From: Bermanella sp047621325
Lineage (GTDB): Bacteria; Pseudomonadota; Gammaproteobacteria; Pseudomonadales; Oceanobacteraceae
Assembly (NCBI GenBank): GCA_047621325.1
Contig: JBLHLT010000004.1
Span: forward strand, 1 to 64,000
DNA length: 64,000 bases
Direction: 5' to 3'
Shown here: piece by piece, positions 24,380 through 33,535 of the stretch
Numbering within the stretch: position 1 is the stretch's first letter
Layout of the letters: each line of letters starts with the position of its first letter
Notes under the pieces: model-generated
Database searches by the model: none
What the model was told of the DNA's origin: nothing
Seen by the model: the letters and a program-made list of their open reading frames with translations, nothing else
Position numbers and translations under genes: made by a program

Positions 24380-27025
24380 ATGACCAACACCCTGGATGCC
24401 GATCTAAAAGAAAATGTTCGCCTACTAGGCAACTTACTCAGTGATGTTATTGAGCAAGACCTAGGGGCCAGCTTTATTGATAAAATCATTGCTATTCGCA
24501 CCTTAGCAAAGCAAGCCCGCGCGCAGAAAGAGCGCCCAGCGGATTTGATTGATCATTTAAAACAGCTCGCTGACGACGATATTACGCCGATTACACGTGC
24601 CTTTAACCAATTTTTAAATTTAGCCAACATTGCCGAACAATATCATGACGTGATTCGTGGAAGACGCAATGAAGGCGAAGTGTTTTTGCAACAGCTTGAT
24701 CACGTCATTCAAGATATGAGCAGCAAATTAAGCAACGATGAAATTCAAAAAAAGCTGAATGAATTAGACATTCAGCTGGTGCTCACCGCCCACCCAACCG
24801 AAGTCACCCGCCGTACGCTGATTGGTAAGTACGAGCAAATTCTCAATGCCCTTAATGGGTTAGATACACAGCCATTTGAATATGAACGCAAACAAATTCT
24901 TGAAAACCTAAAAAGAGTCGTGGCTGAGATCTGGTATACCGATGAGATCAGGCAGCAACGCCCCACCCCAGAAGACGAAGCTAAGTGGGGGTTTGCCGTT
25001 ATAGAGGGGTCACTATGGCATGCGATTCCTCGTTTTTATCGCGAAGTGAATGAGTTGCTCGAAAAACGGGGGTTATCACCACTGCCGTTTAATTCGGTTC
25101 CTATTAAATTTCATTCATGGATGGGCGGCGATCGTGATGGCAACCCAAATGTCACCGCAAACGTTACCTCTAACGTGCTCATGTTGGGCCGTTGGATGGC
25201 CGCTGATTTGTATCTACGGGATCTCGGCGACTTGATGAACGACTTATCAATGGAAGAATGCAATAGCAGCTTGCGTGCAGTGGTCGGTAAAGTTAAAGAG
25301 CCATACCGCCATTTGCTACACGGCCTGCGTGAGCGTCTAAGAGAAACTCAGCAATATACTCAAGACAAGCTTAAAGGCGATAACGATAACCACAATAAAG
25401 GCCTATTTGATCTTGCCGCCCTTATTGAGCCCTTGCAGTTGTGCCATCAATCTCTAATTGATTGCAACATGGCCGTGGTAGCCAATGGGAAGCTGCTGGA
25501 TACCATTCGCCGCGCCCATTCATTTGGCTTAACCCTTTGCCCTCTGGATATTCGTCAAGAGAGCACTCGCCATGCACAAGTGTTTGCTGAGTTATGCAAC
25601 TATTTAGAACTGGGTAATTACTTAGAATGGGACGAAAAAACCCGGGTCGCATTTTTATTAAAAGAACTGCAAAGTAAGCGACCATTATTACCCCGTGAAT
25701 GGGAACCCAGCGATGATGTAAAAGAAGTATTAGATACCTGCCATGTCATCGCAAAAGAAGACCCTAAGTGCTTTGCCTCCTATGTAATTTCAATGGCCGG
25801 TGCCGCTAGTGACGTGCTGGCTGTGGCACTGCTGATGAAAATGTGCGGCCGTGTTGAACCTATCCCAGTGGCTCCATTGTTTGAGACTCTTGATGATTTA
25901 ACCCATGCCGCCGCCAGTATTGAAACCTTACTCAGTATTCCTTGGTATCGTGAGTACTGCTCGCACAATCAAATGGTGATGGTGGGTTACAGTGACAGCG
26001 CCAAAGATGCTGGCCAATTAGCAGCAAGCTGGGCGCAATATCGCGCACAAGAAGAATTAGTGAAAGTCTGTGACTCACACAAAGTAGAACTCATGCTGTT
26101 TCACGGTCGTGGTGGTACGGTTGGTCGCGGCGGCGGCCCTGCTCATAGTGCTATTTTGTCGCAACCCCCAGGGTCAGTACGTGGGCGAATTCGAGTTACT
26201 GAACAAGGCGAGATGATTCGCTTTAAATTTGGCAACCCTGAAGTCGCTTTACGTTCATTACAGGTTTATATGTCGGCGGTATTACAAGCCACCGAGATTC
26301 CACCACCTGAGCCAGAGCTGCAATGGCGCACCGTGATGGATGATTTAAGCAAGATTGCGGTCAAAAGTTATCGCAGTGTTGTGCGTGAACATCCTGATTT
26401 TGTGTCGTATTTCAGAAACGTTACCCCAGAACAAGAACTGGGAAAATTGGCGTTAGGCTCTCGCCCTGCAAAACGCAAAGCCACTGGCGGTGTAGAAAGT
26501 TTACGCGCAATCCCGTGGATTTTTGCATGGACACAAATTCGCTTGATGTTGCCCGCTTGGTTAGGCAGCGAAAAGGCTCTACAAGACTTCATTGATAAAG
26601 GCGAGTTGGCTACCTTACAAAACATGGCAGACAAATGGCCGTTCTTTGAAACCTTGGTCGATATGCTAGAAATGGTATTGAGCAAAACTGACCAAGGTAT
26701 TGCTCAATACTATGAGAATCGACTCATTAACCAAAATGAAAGCCTAAAGGCTAAACAAGAATTAGGTCGCCAGTTGCGTGAACGCTTAGACCAAGCCATT
26801 GCGACCATTCAAAACATCAAGCAGCAAACACAACTATTAGAAAACAATCCGACCTTCCGTCATTCAATGGCGGTTAGAAACCCATACACCGACCCACTGC
26901 ATTATTTACAAGCCGAATTGCTCTACCGTACCCGGGCTCAAGGGGAGCAAGTGAACCCTAATTTAGAACACGCCCTTAAAGTCACGATGGCGGGCATCGC
27001 AGCCGGCATGCGTAACACCGGTTAA
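24380..27025 (+). CDS. ppc: Phosphoenolpyruvate carboxylase
   Basis: Carboxylates phosphoenolpyruvate to oxaloacetate, replenishing the TCA cycle. 881 residues, normal for bacterial PPC. Signatures are LVLTAHPTEVTRRT (catalytic His region), a WMGGDRDGNP segment, GYSDSAKDAG, FHGRGGTVGRGGGP (the flexible Gly-rich loop), and the conserved C-terminus ending AAGMRNTG. ATG 24380 follows GGAAGG. It is divergent from the hypothetical gene at 23826-24164, and adk follows 257 bp downstream with a long hairpin between them. Confidence 0.97.
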   Translation: MTNTLDADLKENVRLLGNLLSDVIEQDLGASFIDKIIAIRTLAKQARAQKERPADLIDHLKQLADDDITPITRAFNQFLNLANIAEQYHDVIRGRRNEGEVFLQQLDHVIQDMSSKLSNDEIQKKLNELDIQLVLTAHPTEVTRRTLIGKYEQILNALNGLDTQPFEYERKQILENLKRVVAEIWYTDEIRQQRPTPEDEAKWGFAVIEGSLWHAIPRFYREVNELLEKRGLSPLPFNSVPIKFHSWMGGDRDGNPNVTANVTSNVLMLGRWMAADLYLRDLGDLMNDLSMEECNSSLRAVVGKVKEPYRHLLHGLRERLRETQQYTQDKLKGDNDNHNKGLFDLAALIEPLQLCHQSLIDCNMAVVANGKLLDTIRRAHSFGLTLCPLDIRQESTRHAQVFAELCNYLELGNYLEWDEKTRVAFLLKELQSKRPLLPREWEPSDDVKEVLDTCHVIAKEDPKCFASYVISMAGAASDVLAVALLMKMCGRVEPIPVAPLFETLDDLTHAAASIETLLSIPWYREYCSHNQMVMVGYSDSAKDAGQLAASWAQYRAQEELVKVCDSHKVELMLFHGRGGTVGRGGGPAHSAILSQPPGSVRGRIRVTEQGEMIRFKFGNPEVALRSLQVYMSAVLQATEIPPPEPELQWRTVMDDLSKIAVKSYRSVVREHPDFVSYFRNVTPEQELGKLALGSRPAKRKATGGVESLRAIPWIFAWTQIRLMLPAWLGSEKALQDFIDKGELATLQNMADKWPFFETLVDMLEMVLSKTDQGIAQYYENRLINQNESLKAKQELGRQLRERLDQAIATIQNIKQQTQLLENNPTFRHSMAVRNPYTDPLHYLQAELLYRTRAQGEQVNPNLEHALKVTMAGIAAGMRNTG

Positions 27026-27030
27026 ATTAC

Positions 27031-27072
27031 AGTGATTACTGGCCTCAGTATAAAATGAGGTCAGTAGTCACT
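27031..27072. terminator. Long stem-loop after ppc
   Basis: AGTGATTACTGGCCTCA pairs with TGAGGTCAGTAGTCACT (two non-Watson-Crick positions) around an 8-nt AT-rich loop. It begins 6 bp after the ppc stop. There is no T-run, so it is a probable 3'-end stabiliser or factor-dependent terminator. The rest of 27073-27282 holds only a small hairpin (CCCAATGA/TCATTGGG, 27219-27250) in the adk leader. Confidence 0.6.
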
Positions 27073-27282
27073 CTCACCACAAGCACTATCAATACTTACC
27101 AAACCCGCCCTACTCATTAAAAGTTGCCATTGTGACACTTGCCCAAGCCGCAATGGTGCGGTATCGTTTGGCTCTTTTTTATTAGCTTGATCAATAATCA
27201 AACAATTCGGTGTAATGCCCCAATGATTTTACGCGTGTCGTGTCATTGGGAGATTGAATCGATACAACTTAAGGAAACATGA

Positions 27283-27927
27283 ATGCGCATTATTTTATTA
27301 GGTGCCCCTGGCGCCGGTAAGGGTACTCAAGCTAAGTTCATTTGCGAAAAATTTAACATTCCTCAAATTTCTACAGGGGATATGTTACGTGCTGCTGTAA
27401 AAGCCGGCACTGCGCTTGGTAAACAAGTAGAAGAAATCATGCAAACTGGTGGTTTAGTGTCTGACGAGCTAATCATCTCATTAGTAAAAGAGCGTATCGC
27501 TGAGCCTGATTGTGAAAACGGCTGTTTATTTGATGGCTTCCCACGCACGATTCCTCAAGCAGAAGCGATGATCGAAGCGGGTGTTGATATCGACTACGTT
27601 ATTGAAATCGACGTTGAAGATGAAGAAATCGTAAAACGTATGAGTGGCCGTCGTGTACACCCTGCTTCTGGTCGTACTTATCATGTGATCTATAACGCAC
27701 CAACCGTTGAAGGCAAAGATAACGAAACGGGCGAAGACCTTATTCAACGTGAAGACGATGCAGAAGAAACCGTACGTAAGCGTTTAGCTATCTACCATGA
27801 GCAAACTGAACCGTTAGTGGGTTTTTATAAAGCGCTGACCGATGCTAATGCACCAAAATATGCTCACATCCCAGGTGTCGGCACATTAAATGACATTCGT
27901 GACGCAGTATTCGCGGCAATTGCGTAA
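27283..27927 (+). CDS. adk: Adenylate kinase
   Basis: Interconverts ATP+AMP and 2 ADP. 214 residues, the standard long form. The P-loop GAPGAGKGTQ is at 7-16, the AMP-binding part contains ISTGDMLRAAVK, and FDGFPRTIPQAEAM and the LID segment with RMSGRRVHPASGRTYH follow. The LID lacks the four Cys of zinc-binding adenylate kinases, as in most gammaproteobacteria. AAGGA precedes ATG 27283. A terminator at 27944-27971 separates it from hemH. Confidence 0.97.
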   Translation: MRIILLGAPGAGKGTQAKFICEKFNIPQISTGDMLRAAVKAGTALGKQVEEIMQTGGLVSDELIISLVKERIAEPDCENGCLFDGFPRTIPQAEAMIEAGVDIDYVIEIDVEDEEIVKRMSGRRVHPASGRTYHVIYNAPTVEGKDNETGEDLIQREDDAEETVRKRLAIYHEQTEPLVGFYKALTDANAPKYAHIPGVGTLNDIRDAVFAAIA

Positions 27928-27943
27928 TAAATTGCCCTGATGT

Positions 27944-27971
27944 AAAAAAGCCAGCATTGCTGGCTTTTTTT
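27944..27971 (+). terminator. Rho-independent terminator of adk
   Basis: AAAAAAGCCAGCA and TGCTGGCTTTTTTT form a compact hairpin with T-tail 16 bp after the adk stop. Confidence 0.9.
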
Positions 27972-28113
27972 ATGCCTGATCACATCGAAATGACACACAT
28001 CAAAGAAAAGCACGACAAATGTAAACCAGTTTTTGTTTGGGTTCGTAAACGTCTGCAAATAATTTATCATGTGCACACTGATTTACCCACTTCACCATTT
28101 TTCGAGAATGAGC

Positions 28114-29070
28114 ATGTCACAGAAAAGCGCGGTTGTTTTAGTTAATCTGGGCACACCAGACGCCCCCACTGCAAAAGCAGTTCGACGTTATTTAAAAGAA
28201 TTTTTGTGGGATGATCGCGTCATTAAACGTAATCCTATTTGGTGGTTAGTGCTAAATGGCATTGTTTTGACTCTTAGACCAAAACGAGTGGCGAAATTAT
28301 ATGAAAGCGTTTGGGAGGATGACAGCCCAATTCGTACCATCGGTTACAAACAACAAGATAAATTGCAAAACCTCTTAGGCGAAACAACCCATGTTGAACT
28401 TGCCATGACCTATGGTAACCCTTCGTTTAAACAAAGCCTTGAAAAACTAAACGCGCAAGGTTTTGAAAACATTATAGTTTTACCGCTTTATCCGCAATAC
28501 AGTGCAACCACAACGGGTGCTATTTACGATCAAGTTGCCACCTTTATTAAAAGCCAACGCAATCTACCAGCCATTCATTTAATTAAGGATTACCACGAAA
28601 ATCATTTTTACATTGATGCAATTGCTAAAAAAATTGAAGATTTTTGGCAAAAAAATGGGCGAAGTGAAAAATTATTATTCTCTTTTCACGGTATTCCAAA
28701 AATATATGTGGAAAAAGGCGACCCCTATCGTGCGCAAGTAGAGAAAAGCGTCAAATTACTGGTAGAAAAATTAAACCTTCACGATGACGAGTATCAACTT
28801 TGTTTTCAAAGCCGCTTTGGCCCAACCGAATGGTTGCAACCCTATACAGATAAAACCCTAGAAGCGTGGGCAAAAGATGGCATTCGCTCTGTCGATGTTG
28901 TTTGCCCAGCATTTAGCGCAGATTGTTTAGAAACACTCGAAGAAATAGCCGAGGAGAACAAAGAAATCTTTATAGAAAATGGCGGCGAGCAGTATCGTTA
29001 TATTGCTGCATTGAATGATGATGACGAACATATTCAAATGATGGCCGAACTGGTTAAACCATTTTTATAA
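28114..29070 (+). CDS. hemH: Ferrochelatase
   Basis: Inserts Fe(II) into protoporphyrin IX, the last step of haem synthesis. From ATG 28114 (GAGA 6 nt upstream) the protein is about 318 residues; an ATG at 28069 would add 15 residues with no family support. The N-terminal VLVNLGTPDAPTAKAVRRYL, the PLYPQYSATTTGA segment and the catalytic-His region SFHGIPKIYVEKGDPY are all present, followed by CFQSRFGPTEWLQPYT and CPAFSADCLETLEEI. No Fe-S ligands of the mammalian type are evident at the C-terminus. Confidence 0.95.
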   Translation: MSQKSAVVLVNLGTPDAPTAKAVRRYLKEFLWDDRVIKRNPIWWLVLNGIVLTLRPKRVAKLYESVWEDDSPIRTIGYKQQDKLQNLLGETTHVELAMTYGNPSFKQSLEKLNAQGFENIIVLPLYPQYSATTTGAIYDQVATFIKSQRNLPAIHLIKDYHENHFYIDAIAKKIEDFWQKNGRSEKLLFSFHGIPKIYVEKGDPYRAQVEKSVKLLVEKLNLHDDEYQLCFQSRFGPTEWLQPYTDKTLEAWAKDGIRSVDVVCPAFSADCLETLEEIAEENKEIFIENGGEQYRYIAALNDDDEHIQMMAELVKPFL

Positions 29071-29121
29071 ATTGATAATCCGGTGCAACGCAGGATTTTT
29101 TGTCCTTAACTTTCATTTCTT

Positions 29122-29160
29122 GGCCCGTTTTCAAATATTTTGAAAAATCTCAAACGGGCC
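29122..29160 (+). terminator. Inverted repeat, probable terminator of hemH
   Basis: GGCCCGTTT and AAACGGGCC form a 9-bp stem with a 21-nt AT-rich loop, followed by GTTTTCT. The 29071-29345 gap otherwise holds AT-rich DNA with poly-A/poly-T tracts, probably the promoter of the histone-like gene. Confidence 0.7.
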
Positions 29161-29345
29161 GTTTTCTATTAAAATTCCAAATAATTAAAAAAAAACGCAA
29201 TTTTTTGCGCCAATATTTCTAATTTGGGGGCAATAAAGTAGTTTTTTGTAAAAAAATCATTTATTTTTCCCCATAAGACTATGCTCTTACATTTTTTATG
29301 CTATTTTTTTATTGAAACACCGTCCACAACAAGAAGGAAAACATT

Positions 29346-30035
29346 ATGGCTCGAGGTCGTAAAAAAACTGCAGCAAAAAAACGTGTAGCTAAAAAAGCTA
29401 CTGCCGTCGTTTCTCCAGCACTAACTAAAGCAACCAAAGCGGTTGAAAAAGCGAACGCTGGTGTTAAAGCTGCTACCGTTAAAGTAGATGCCGCAAACAA
29501 AAAATTGGCTGCTGCTCGTAAAAAAGCAACGTCTACTAAAACAGCCGCCGCCAAGAAAGCGGTTGTAACTGCCCGTGCTGCTGCTGCGAAGCAAAAAGAA
29601 GCATTAGCAGCTGCAAAAGCTGTAGTGCGCGATGCGAAAACAATGATTCAAGCCGCTAACGTAGAAGCAAAAGCCGCTGCTGCCGCTGCTGCTGCTAAAG
29701 CTGCTCTTGAAGCATATGAGCTATCACTAGCAAGCAAAGCAGAAGCTGATCTAGCAAAAGCACTTGCTGCTTATGAAGCGAAATGGACTAAATCTCGTGC
29801 GAAGAAAGACGCTGCCAAAGTAAGCTCTCGCACCAAGAAAGAAGAAGCCAAAAACAAAGCGGCCGCTAAAAAAGCCGCAGCTAAGCTAAAACAGCTAGCA
29901 AAACCGGCTAAGAAAAAACCGGCTAAGAAAAAAGCAGTTAAGAAGCCAGCCAAGAAAAAAGTAGCCGCAGTGCGTAAACCTGCCGCGAAAAAGGCTCCAG
30001 CGCGTCGTAAAAAGGCCAAAAAAGCTAAAAAATAA
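29346..30035 (+). CDS. Histone H1-like Lys/Ala-rich DNA-binding protein
   Basis: 229 residues made almost entirely of Ala, Lys and Val, with no hydrophobic core. The N-terminus is basic (RGRKKTAAKKR), the middle (about 25-155) is an Ala-rich heptad-like helix, and the C-terminus (about 160-229) is an H1-type tail with tandem PAKKK motifs. This resembles AlgP/Hc1-type nucleoid proteins, in which low-complexity tails neutralise DNA charge. Repeats in the tail make copy number variable between strains. AAGGA precedes ATG 29346 and a strong terminator follows. The exact orthologue is uncertain; the class is clear. Confidence 0.8.
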   Translation: MARGRKKTAAKKRVAKKATAVVSPALTKATKAVEKANAGVKAATVKVDAANKKLAAARKKATSTKTAAAKKAVVTARAAAAKQKEALAAAKAVVRDAKTMIQAANVEAKAAAAAAAAKAALEAYELSLASKAEADLAKALAAYEAKWTKSRAKKDAAKVSSRTKKEEAKNKAAAKKAAAKLKQLAKPAKKKPAKKKAVKKPAKKKVAAVRKPAAKKAPARRKKAKKAKK

Positions 30036-30056
30036 GCTTTAGCGGTTAGTAAGACC

Positions 30057-30093
30057 AAAAACCAGTTCAGCTTCGGCTGCGCTGGTTTTTTTT
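30057..30093 (+). terminator. Rho-independent terminator of the histone-like gene
   Basis: AAAAACCAG and CTGGTTTTTTTT enclose a smaller inner hairpin (CAGC-TTCG-GCTG). The stem, UUCG-like tetraloop and T8 tail are classical. Confidence 0.9.
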
Positions 30094-30193
30094 ATGCCTG
30101 CGCCTTCTGTACTGCCATATATCGCCCAGATAAACACCGAACTGCATTTTCACACCCACGTTGATTAGAATCACCCATAAAGGCGCTTTGCGT

Positions 30194-30313
30194 ATGAAAA
30201 ATGACGTGTACCAGTCATTAACTTCATTATTAAGTGAGCATTTGAACGTTGAACACCAACCGACCGTTAATTTCTATAAGCTATTTGCATTCCTTCGTTT
30301 TTTTCAAAGTTAG
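30194..30313 (+). CDS. Possible small ORF of unknown function
   Basis: 39 codons from ATG 30194, with an AAAGG about 9 nt upstream: MKNDVYQSLTSLLSEH and a C-terminal FYKLFAFLRFFQS. It lies in the 323-bp gap before tsaB, whose possible -10 (GATAGAAT) comes right after the stop. The hydrophobic aromatic C-terminus is protein-like, but I know of no family. Treat as a candidate only. Confidence 0.25.
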   Translation: MKNDVYQSLTSLLSEHLNVEHQPTVNFYKLFAFLRFFQS

Positions 30314-30358
30314 GTTTCTGATAGAATGCCCAGCAAATTAGTCTATTGAAGTATTCCT

Positions 30359-31072
30359 ATGGCCAACTTTCTTGCCATTGAAGCTGCCAGCGATAGTTGC
30401 TCGGTGGCATTAAGTTGCAACGGCACAATCATTTCGCGTGTTGAAGCGGCACCTCGTATGCACAGTCGCTTGCTTTACCCCATGCTCAATAGTGCAATGA
30501 GTGAAGCAGGCATTCGCCCTAATCAGCTAGACGCGGTGGTATTTGGTAAAGGCCCTGGCTCATTCACAGGATTACGGATCGGTGCATCGACGGCTCAAGG
30601 TATTGGTTTCGCCTGCGATATTCCATTAATTGGTGTTTCTACGTTGCAAGCCATGGCGCAACAAACATTGATTGAGCAACAACAAACTCGCGTATTAGCC
30701 ATTATGGATGCGCGCATGAATGAGTTGTATCTGGGTCAATATGCTTTAGATGAATCCACTCAATTAATGCAAGAGCAAGTAAGCGATCTTATCTGCCCGA
30801 TTAATGCGTCAATTGACGTATTAAATCTTTCGCTTGGCGAATACTCCGCTTGCGGTCACGGTTTAAAGCTTTGGGGTAAGTTTGACTCTTCTTTGCAATC
30901 GCTTATCACTCAACAAGACCCCGATCAAATTTTGAAAGCCGAATCGCTGTTACCGTTAGCGATTTCGCTGTATGCACAAAACCACGTGCTCGCCCCTGAA
31001 GACATTGAATTAGTTTACCTGCGTGAACAAAGTCACTGGAAAACCATCAAGCAACAAAAACAACAAAGTTAA
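30359..31072 (+). CDS. tsaB: tRNA threonylcarbamoyladenosine biosynthesis protein TsaB
   Basis: Partner of TsaD in making N6-threonylcarbamoyl-adenosine at position 37 of ANN-decoding tRNAs. 237 residues. The N-terminal ASKHA-type strand FLAIEAASDSCSVAL, the RMHSRLLYPM segment and GKGPGSFTGLRIG are typical. It lacks the metal-binding His pair of TsaD, as expected for TsaB. uppP begins 15 bp downstream and rsmJ overlaps uppP, so the three are probably one operon. Confidence 0.93.
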   Translation: MANFLAIEAASDSCSVALSCNGTIISRVEAAPRMHSRLLYPMLNSAMSEAGIRPNQLDAVVFGKGPGSFTGLRIGASTAQGIGFACDIPLIGVSTLQAMAQQTLIEQQQTRVLAIMDARMNELYLGQYALDESTQLMQEQVSDLICPINASIDVLNLSLGEYSACGHGLKLWGKFDSSLQSLITQQDPDQILKAESLLPLAISLYAQNHVLAPEDIELVYLREQSHWKTIKQQKQQS

Positions 31073-31086
31073 ATTTAAGGATTCAT

Positions 31087-31899
31087 ATGGAATGGTGGCA
31101 GGCCGTTATTTTGGCCATTTTGCAAGGATTAACCGAGTTTTTACCGATCTCGAGTTCTGCGCATTTAATTTTACCCTCACAACTTTTAGGCTGGCCTGAC
31201 CAAGGCTTGGCATTTGATGTGGCCGTTCATGTGGGCACGTTAGTAGCTGTCATGGCGTACTTTCGACATGACATTGTAAAACTCACTAAAGGATTTATTG
31301 ACAGTACCTTTTTGGCAAAACCCAACATAGATGGCAAATTAGCTTGGTGTATTGTGCTGGCTACCCTGCCTGCCGGTTTTTTAGGGTTGTGCTTAAACGG
31401 CAGTATTGAAACCTATTTACGCGATGCATTGGTAATTGCAACTACCACCACCGTATTTGGTTTATTGCTTTGGTATGCCGATCGCAAACAAAACTTAACC
31501 AAACCCATTACCGACATTGGTTTTCGCCAAGCTTTTTTAATTGGTTGCGCGCAAGCACTTGCGTTGATTCCTGGTACAAGCCGTTCGGGTATCACTATTA
31601 CCATGGCCATGTTATTAGGTTTTGATCGTCAAGCCGCTGCCCGCTTTAGCTTTTTACTGTCTATTCCGTTGATTTTGTTAGCGGGCAGTTACAAAACCTA
31701 TGAAATGCTCACGGCTACCCTGCCGATTCCATGGGGCTTCATTTTCATGGGGGCCATTGTGTCCTGTATCAGTGCGTATATTTGTATTTATTTCTTTTTG
31801 AAGTTAATTGAGCAGCTTTCTATGACACCGTTTGTGATTTATCGATTAATCCTTGGTGGTTTCTTATTTTTAGGTGTGGCAATGGGATGGTTCATGTAA
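31087..31899 (+). CDS. uppP: Undecaprenyl-diphosphate phosphatase (BacA type)
   Basis: Dephosphorylates undecaprenyl pyrophosphate so the lipid carrier can be reused in wall synthesis; bacitracin resistance gene. 270 residues and about eight membrane helices. Active-site motifs are GLTEFLPISSSAHL near the N-terminus and the PGTSRSGITIT motif about two thirds along. Its stop shares a base with the rsmJ start (TAATG). Standard length. Confidence 0.95.
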   Translation: MEWWQAVILAILQGLTEFLPISSSAHLILPSQLLGWPDQGLAFDVAVHVGTLVAVMAYFRHDIVKLTKGFIDSTFLAKPNIDGKLAWCIVLATLPAGFLGLCLNGSIETYLRDALVIATTTTVFGLLLWYADRKQNLTKPITDIGFRQAFLIGCAQALALIPGTSRSGITITMAMLLGFDRQAAARFSFLLSIPLILLAGSYKTYEMLTATLPIPWGFIFMGAIVSCISAYICIYFFLKLIEQLSMTPFVIYRLILGGFLFLGVAMGWFM

Positions 31900-32678
31900 T
31901 GACGCAGTCGCTTACGCTGGTTTGTCAGGTGCCGCAATTGGCTGAACACGCTCAGCGTATCAGTGATCATTTGCAGATCCCCATGAGCAAGCGTATTCCT
32001 GACGGCGCTGAATTCATGTTAAACCTCGATGAACGAGGTTTGAGTTTGTGCAAACCGTTTGATAAATCAGTTGGGGATTTGTGTATTGATTTTACCGATG
32101 GCGCGCTCACTTGGCGTCGCCAACATGGTGGCGGCACCGGCCAAGCCATTGCCAAAGCGGTGGGGTTAAAGCAAAAAAAGAATCTTTCTATCCTAGATGC
32201 CACTGCTGGCACCGCAACCGATGCCTTTGTGCTGGCTGCACTTGATTGTAAGGTCACTATGGTCGAGCGCCACCCAGTAGTGGCCGCGTTGCTTGCAGAC
32301 GCCTTAGAACGCGCTGAGTTAAATCCTGAAGTCCACGAAATTACACAATTCATGTCACTTCATACAGGCAGCAGCATTGAATTTTTAAAACGATGCGAGC
32401 CCGATAGCTTTGATGTGGTGTGTTTAGACCCGATGTTTCCCCATGCTGGCAAACAACAGGCTCAAGTTAAAAAGTCGATGCAGTTTTTTCGCGATATGGT
32501 GGGTAAAGATGAAGATGCCGATGATCTGCTTCTACCTGCCATTAACGCTGCAAAATATCGAGTAGTGGTTAAGAGGCCGCGCAAAAGCCCGTTTCTGAAT
32601 AATCAAAAACCGACGCTTAGCCAAGAAGGCAAAGCAAATCGGTTTGATATTTATGTCAAAAAAGGTATGAAGGATTAG
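31899..32678 (+). CDS. rsmJ: 16S rRNA (guanine1516-N2)-methyltransferase
   Basis: Methylates G1516 of 16S rRNA using S-adenosylmethionine. The start at ATG 31899 overlaps the uppP stop by one base; the longer frame (31887) lies inside uppP. About 259 residues. SAM-binding motif DATAGTATDAFVLAALDCKV with ERHPVVAALL, and the catalytic CLDPMFPH, are present. The C-terminus KRPRKSPFLN and NRFDIYVKK match RsmJ (YhiQ). It is convergent with mazG, only 3 bp apart. Confidence 0.93.
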   Translation: MTQSLTLVCQVPQLAEHAQRISDHLQIPMSKRIPDGAEFMLNLDERGLSLCKPFDKSVGDLCIDFTDGALTWRRQHGGGTGQAIAKAVGLKQKKNLSILDATAGTATDAFVLAALDCKVTMVERHPVVAALLADALERAELNPEVHEITQFMSLHTGSSIEFLKRCEPDSFDVVCLDPMFPHAGKQQAQVKKSMQFFRDMVGKDEDADDLLLPAINAAKYRVVVKRPRKSPFLNNQKPTLSQEGKANRFDIYVKKGMKD

Positions 32679-32681
32679 CTT

Positions 32682-33518
32682 CTAAGCTGTTTTTTCGAGG
32701 ACTTTCGCTTGTTGCCAAAGGTTTTCCATTTCTTCAAGCGTGGCGCTTTCAATAGAGCGCCCTTGTAGCTGCAAGTGGCTTTCGATGTAGTGAAAACGGC
32801 GCTCAAACTTTGTATTGGTACTGCGTACCGCCAGCTCTGGTTTGACATTCACATGACGCGCTAAATTCACCATGGCAAACATAACGTCACCCAGTTCATC
32901 TTCGATGCGATGATGTTCGCCTTGTGCCATGGCTTCTCTTAGCTCGCCAATTTCTTCTTCAATTTTATCCAGTACTTGCTCTGGCTCCGGCCAATCAAAC
33001 CCCACTGTAGCAGCGCGCTTTTGGAGTTTTTCGGCTCGTTGTATAGCCGGTAATGCCAATGGAATATCCGCCAGCACGCTATTATTTTCAATGGCGTCAC
33101 TGCCTTGCGATTTGGCCTTTTCGTCACGCTCTTGTTGCTTAATGGCTTCCCAGCGACCTTTGATTTGTTCATCGTTTAATGGCGTATCGTTATTTTCGCT
33201 GTGCAGCTCGCCGCTTGGAAACACGTGCGGATGGCGACGCACTAATTTGCTTACTAAGGTGTCGATGATTTGATGAAAGTCAAAATACTGCTGCTCTTTC
33301 CCTAGTTGGCTGTAAAAAATCACTTGGAAAAGTAAGTCGCCTAGCTCTTCTTTTAAATGGGCGTAATCTTGTTTTTCGATGGCGTCAGCCACTTCATACG
33401 CTTCTTCTAAAGTATGCGGCAAGATGCTGTCGAAGGTTTGTTTTAAGTCCCATGGGCAGCCATTTTGTGGATCACGCAAGCGGGACATTAAATACAATAA
33501 ATCATCAAGCTGATACAT
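32682..33518 (-). CDS. mazG: Nucleoside triphosphate pyrophosphohydrolase MazG
   Basis: Hydrolyses NTPs and dNTPs to monophosphates; in E. coli it lowers ppGpp during stress. 278 residues with two MazG domains: the N-terminal CPWDLKQTFDSILPHTLEEAY and EELGDLLFQVIFYS, and the C-terminal EIGELREAMAQG with EDELGDVMFAMVNLA. It follows relA on the same strand with a 17-bp gap, an arrangement linking ppGpp synthesis and turnover that is common in gammaproteobacteria. AGGAG precedes ATG 33518. Confidence 0.95.
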   Translation of the reverse strand: MYQLDDLLYLMSRLRDPQNGCPWDLKQTFDSILPHTLEEAYEVADAIEKQDYAHLKEELGDLLFQVIFYSQLGKEQQYFDFHQIIDTLVSKLVRRHPHVFPSGELHSENNDTPLNDEQIKGRWEAIKQQERDEKAKSQGSDAIENNSVLADIPLALPAIQRAEKLQKRAATVGFDWPEPEQVLDKIEEEIGELREAMAQGEHHRIEDELGDVMFAMVNLARHVNVKPELAVRSTNTKFERRFHYIESHLQLQGRSIESATLEEMENLWQQAKVLEKTA

Positions 33519-33535
33519 CGTGCTGTGCTCCTAAA

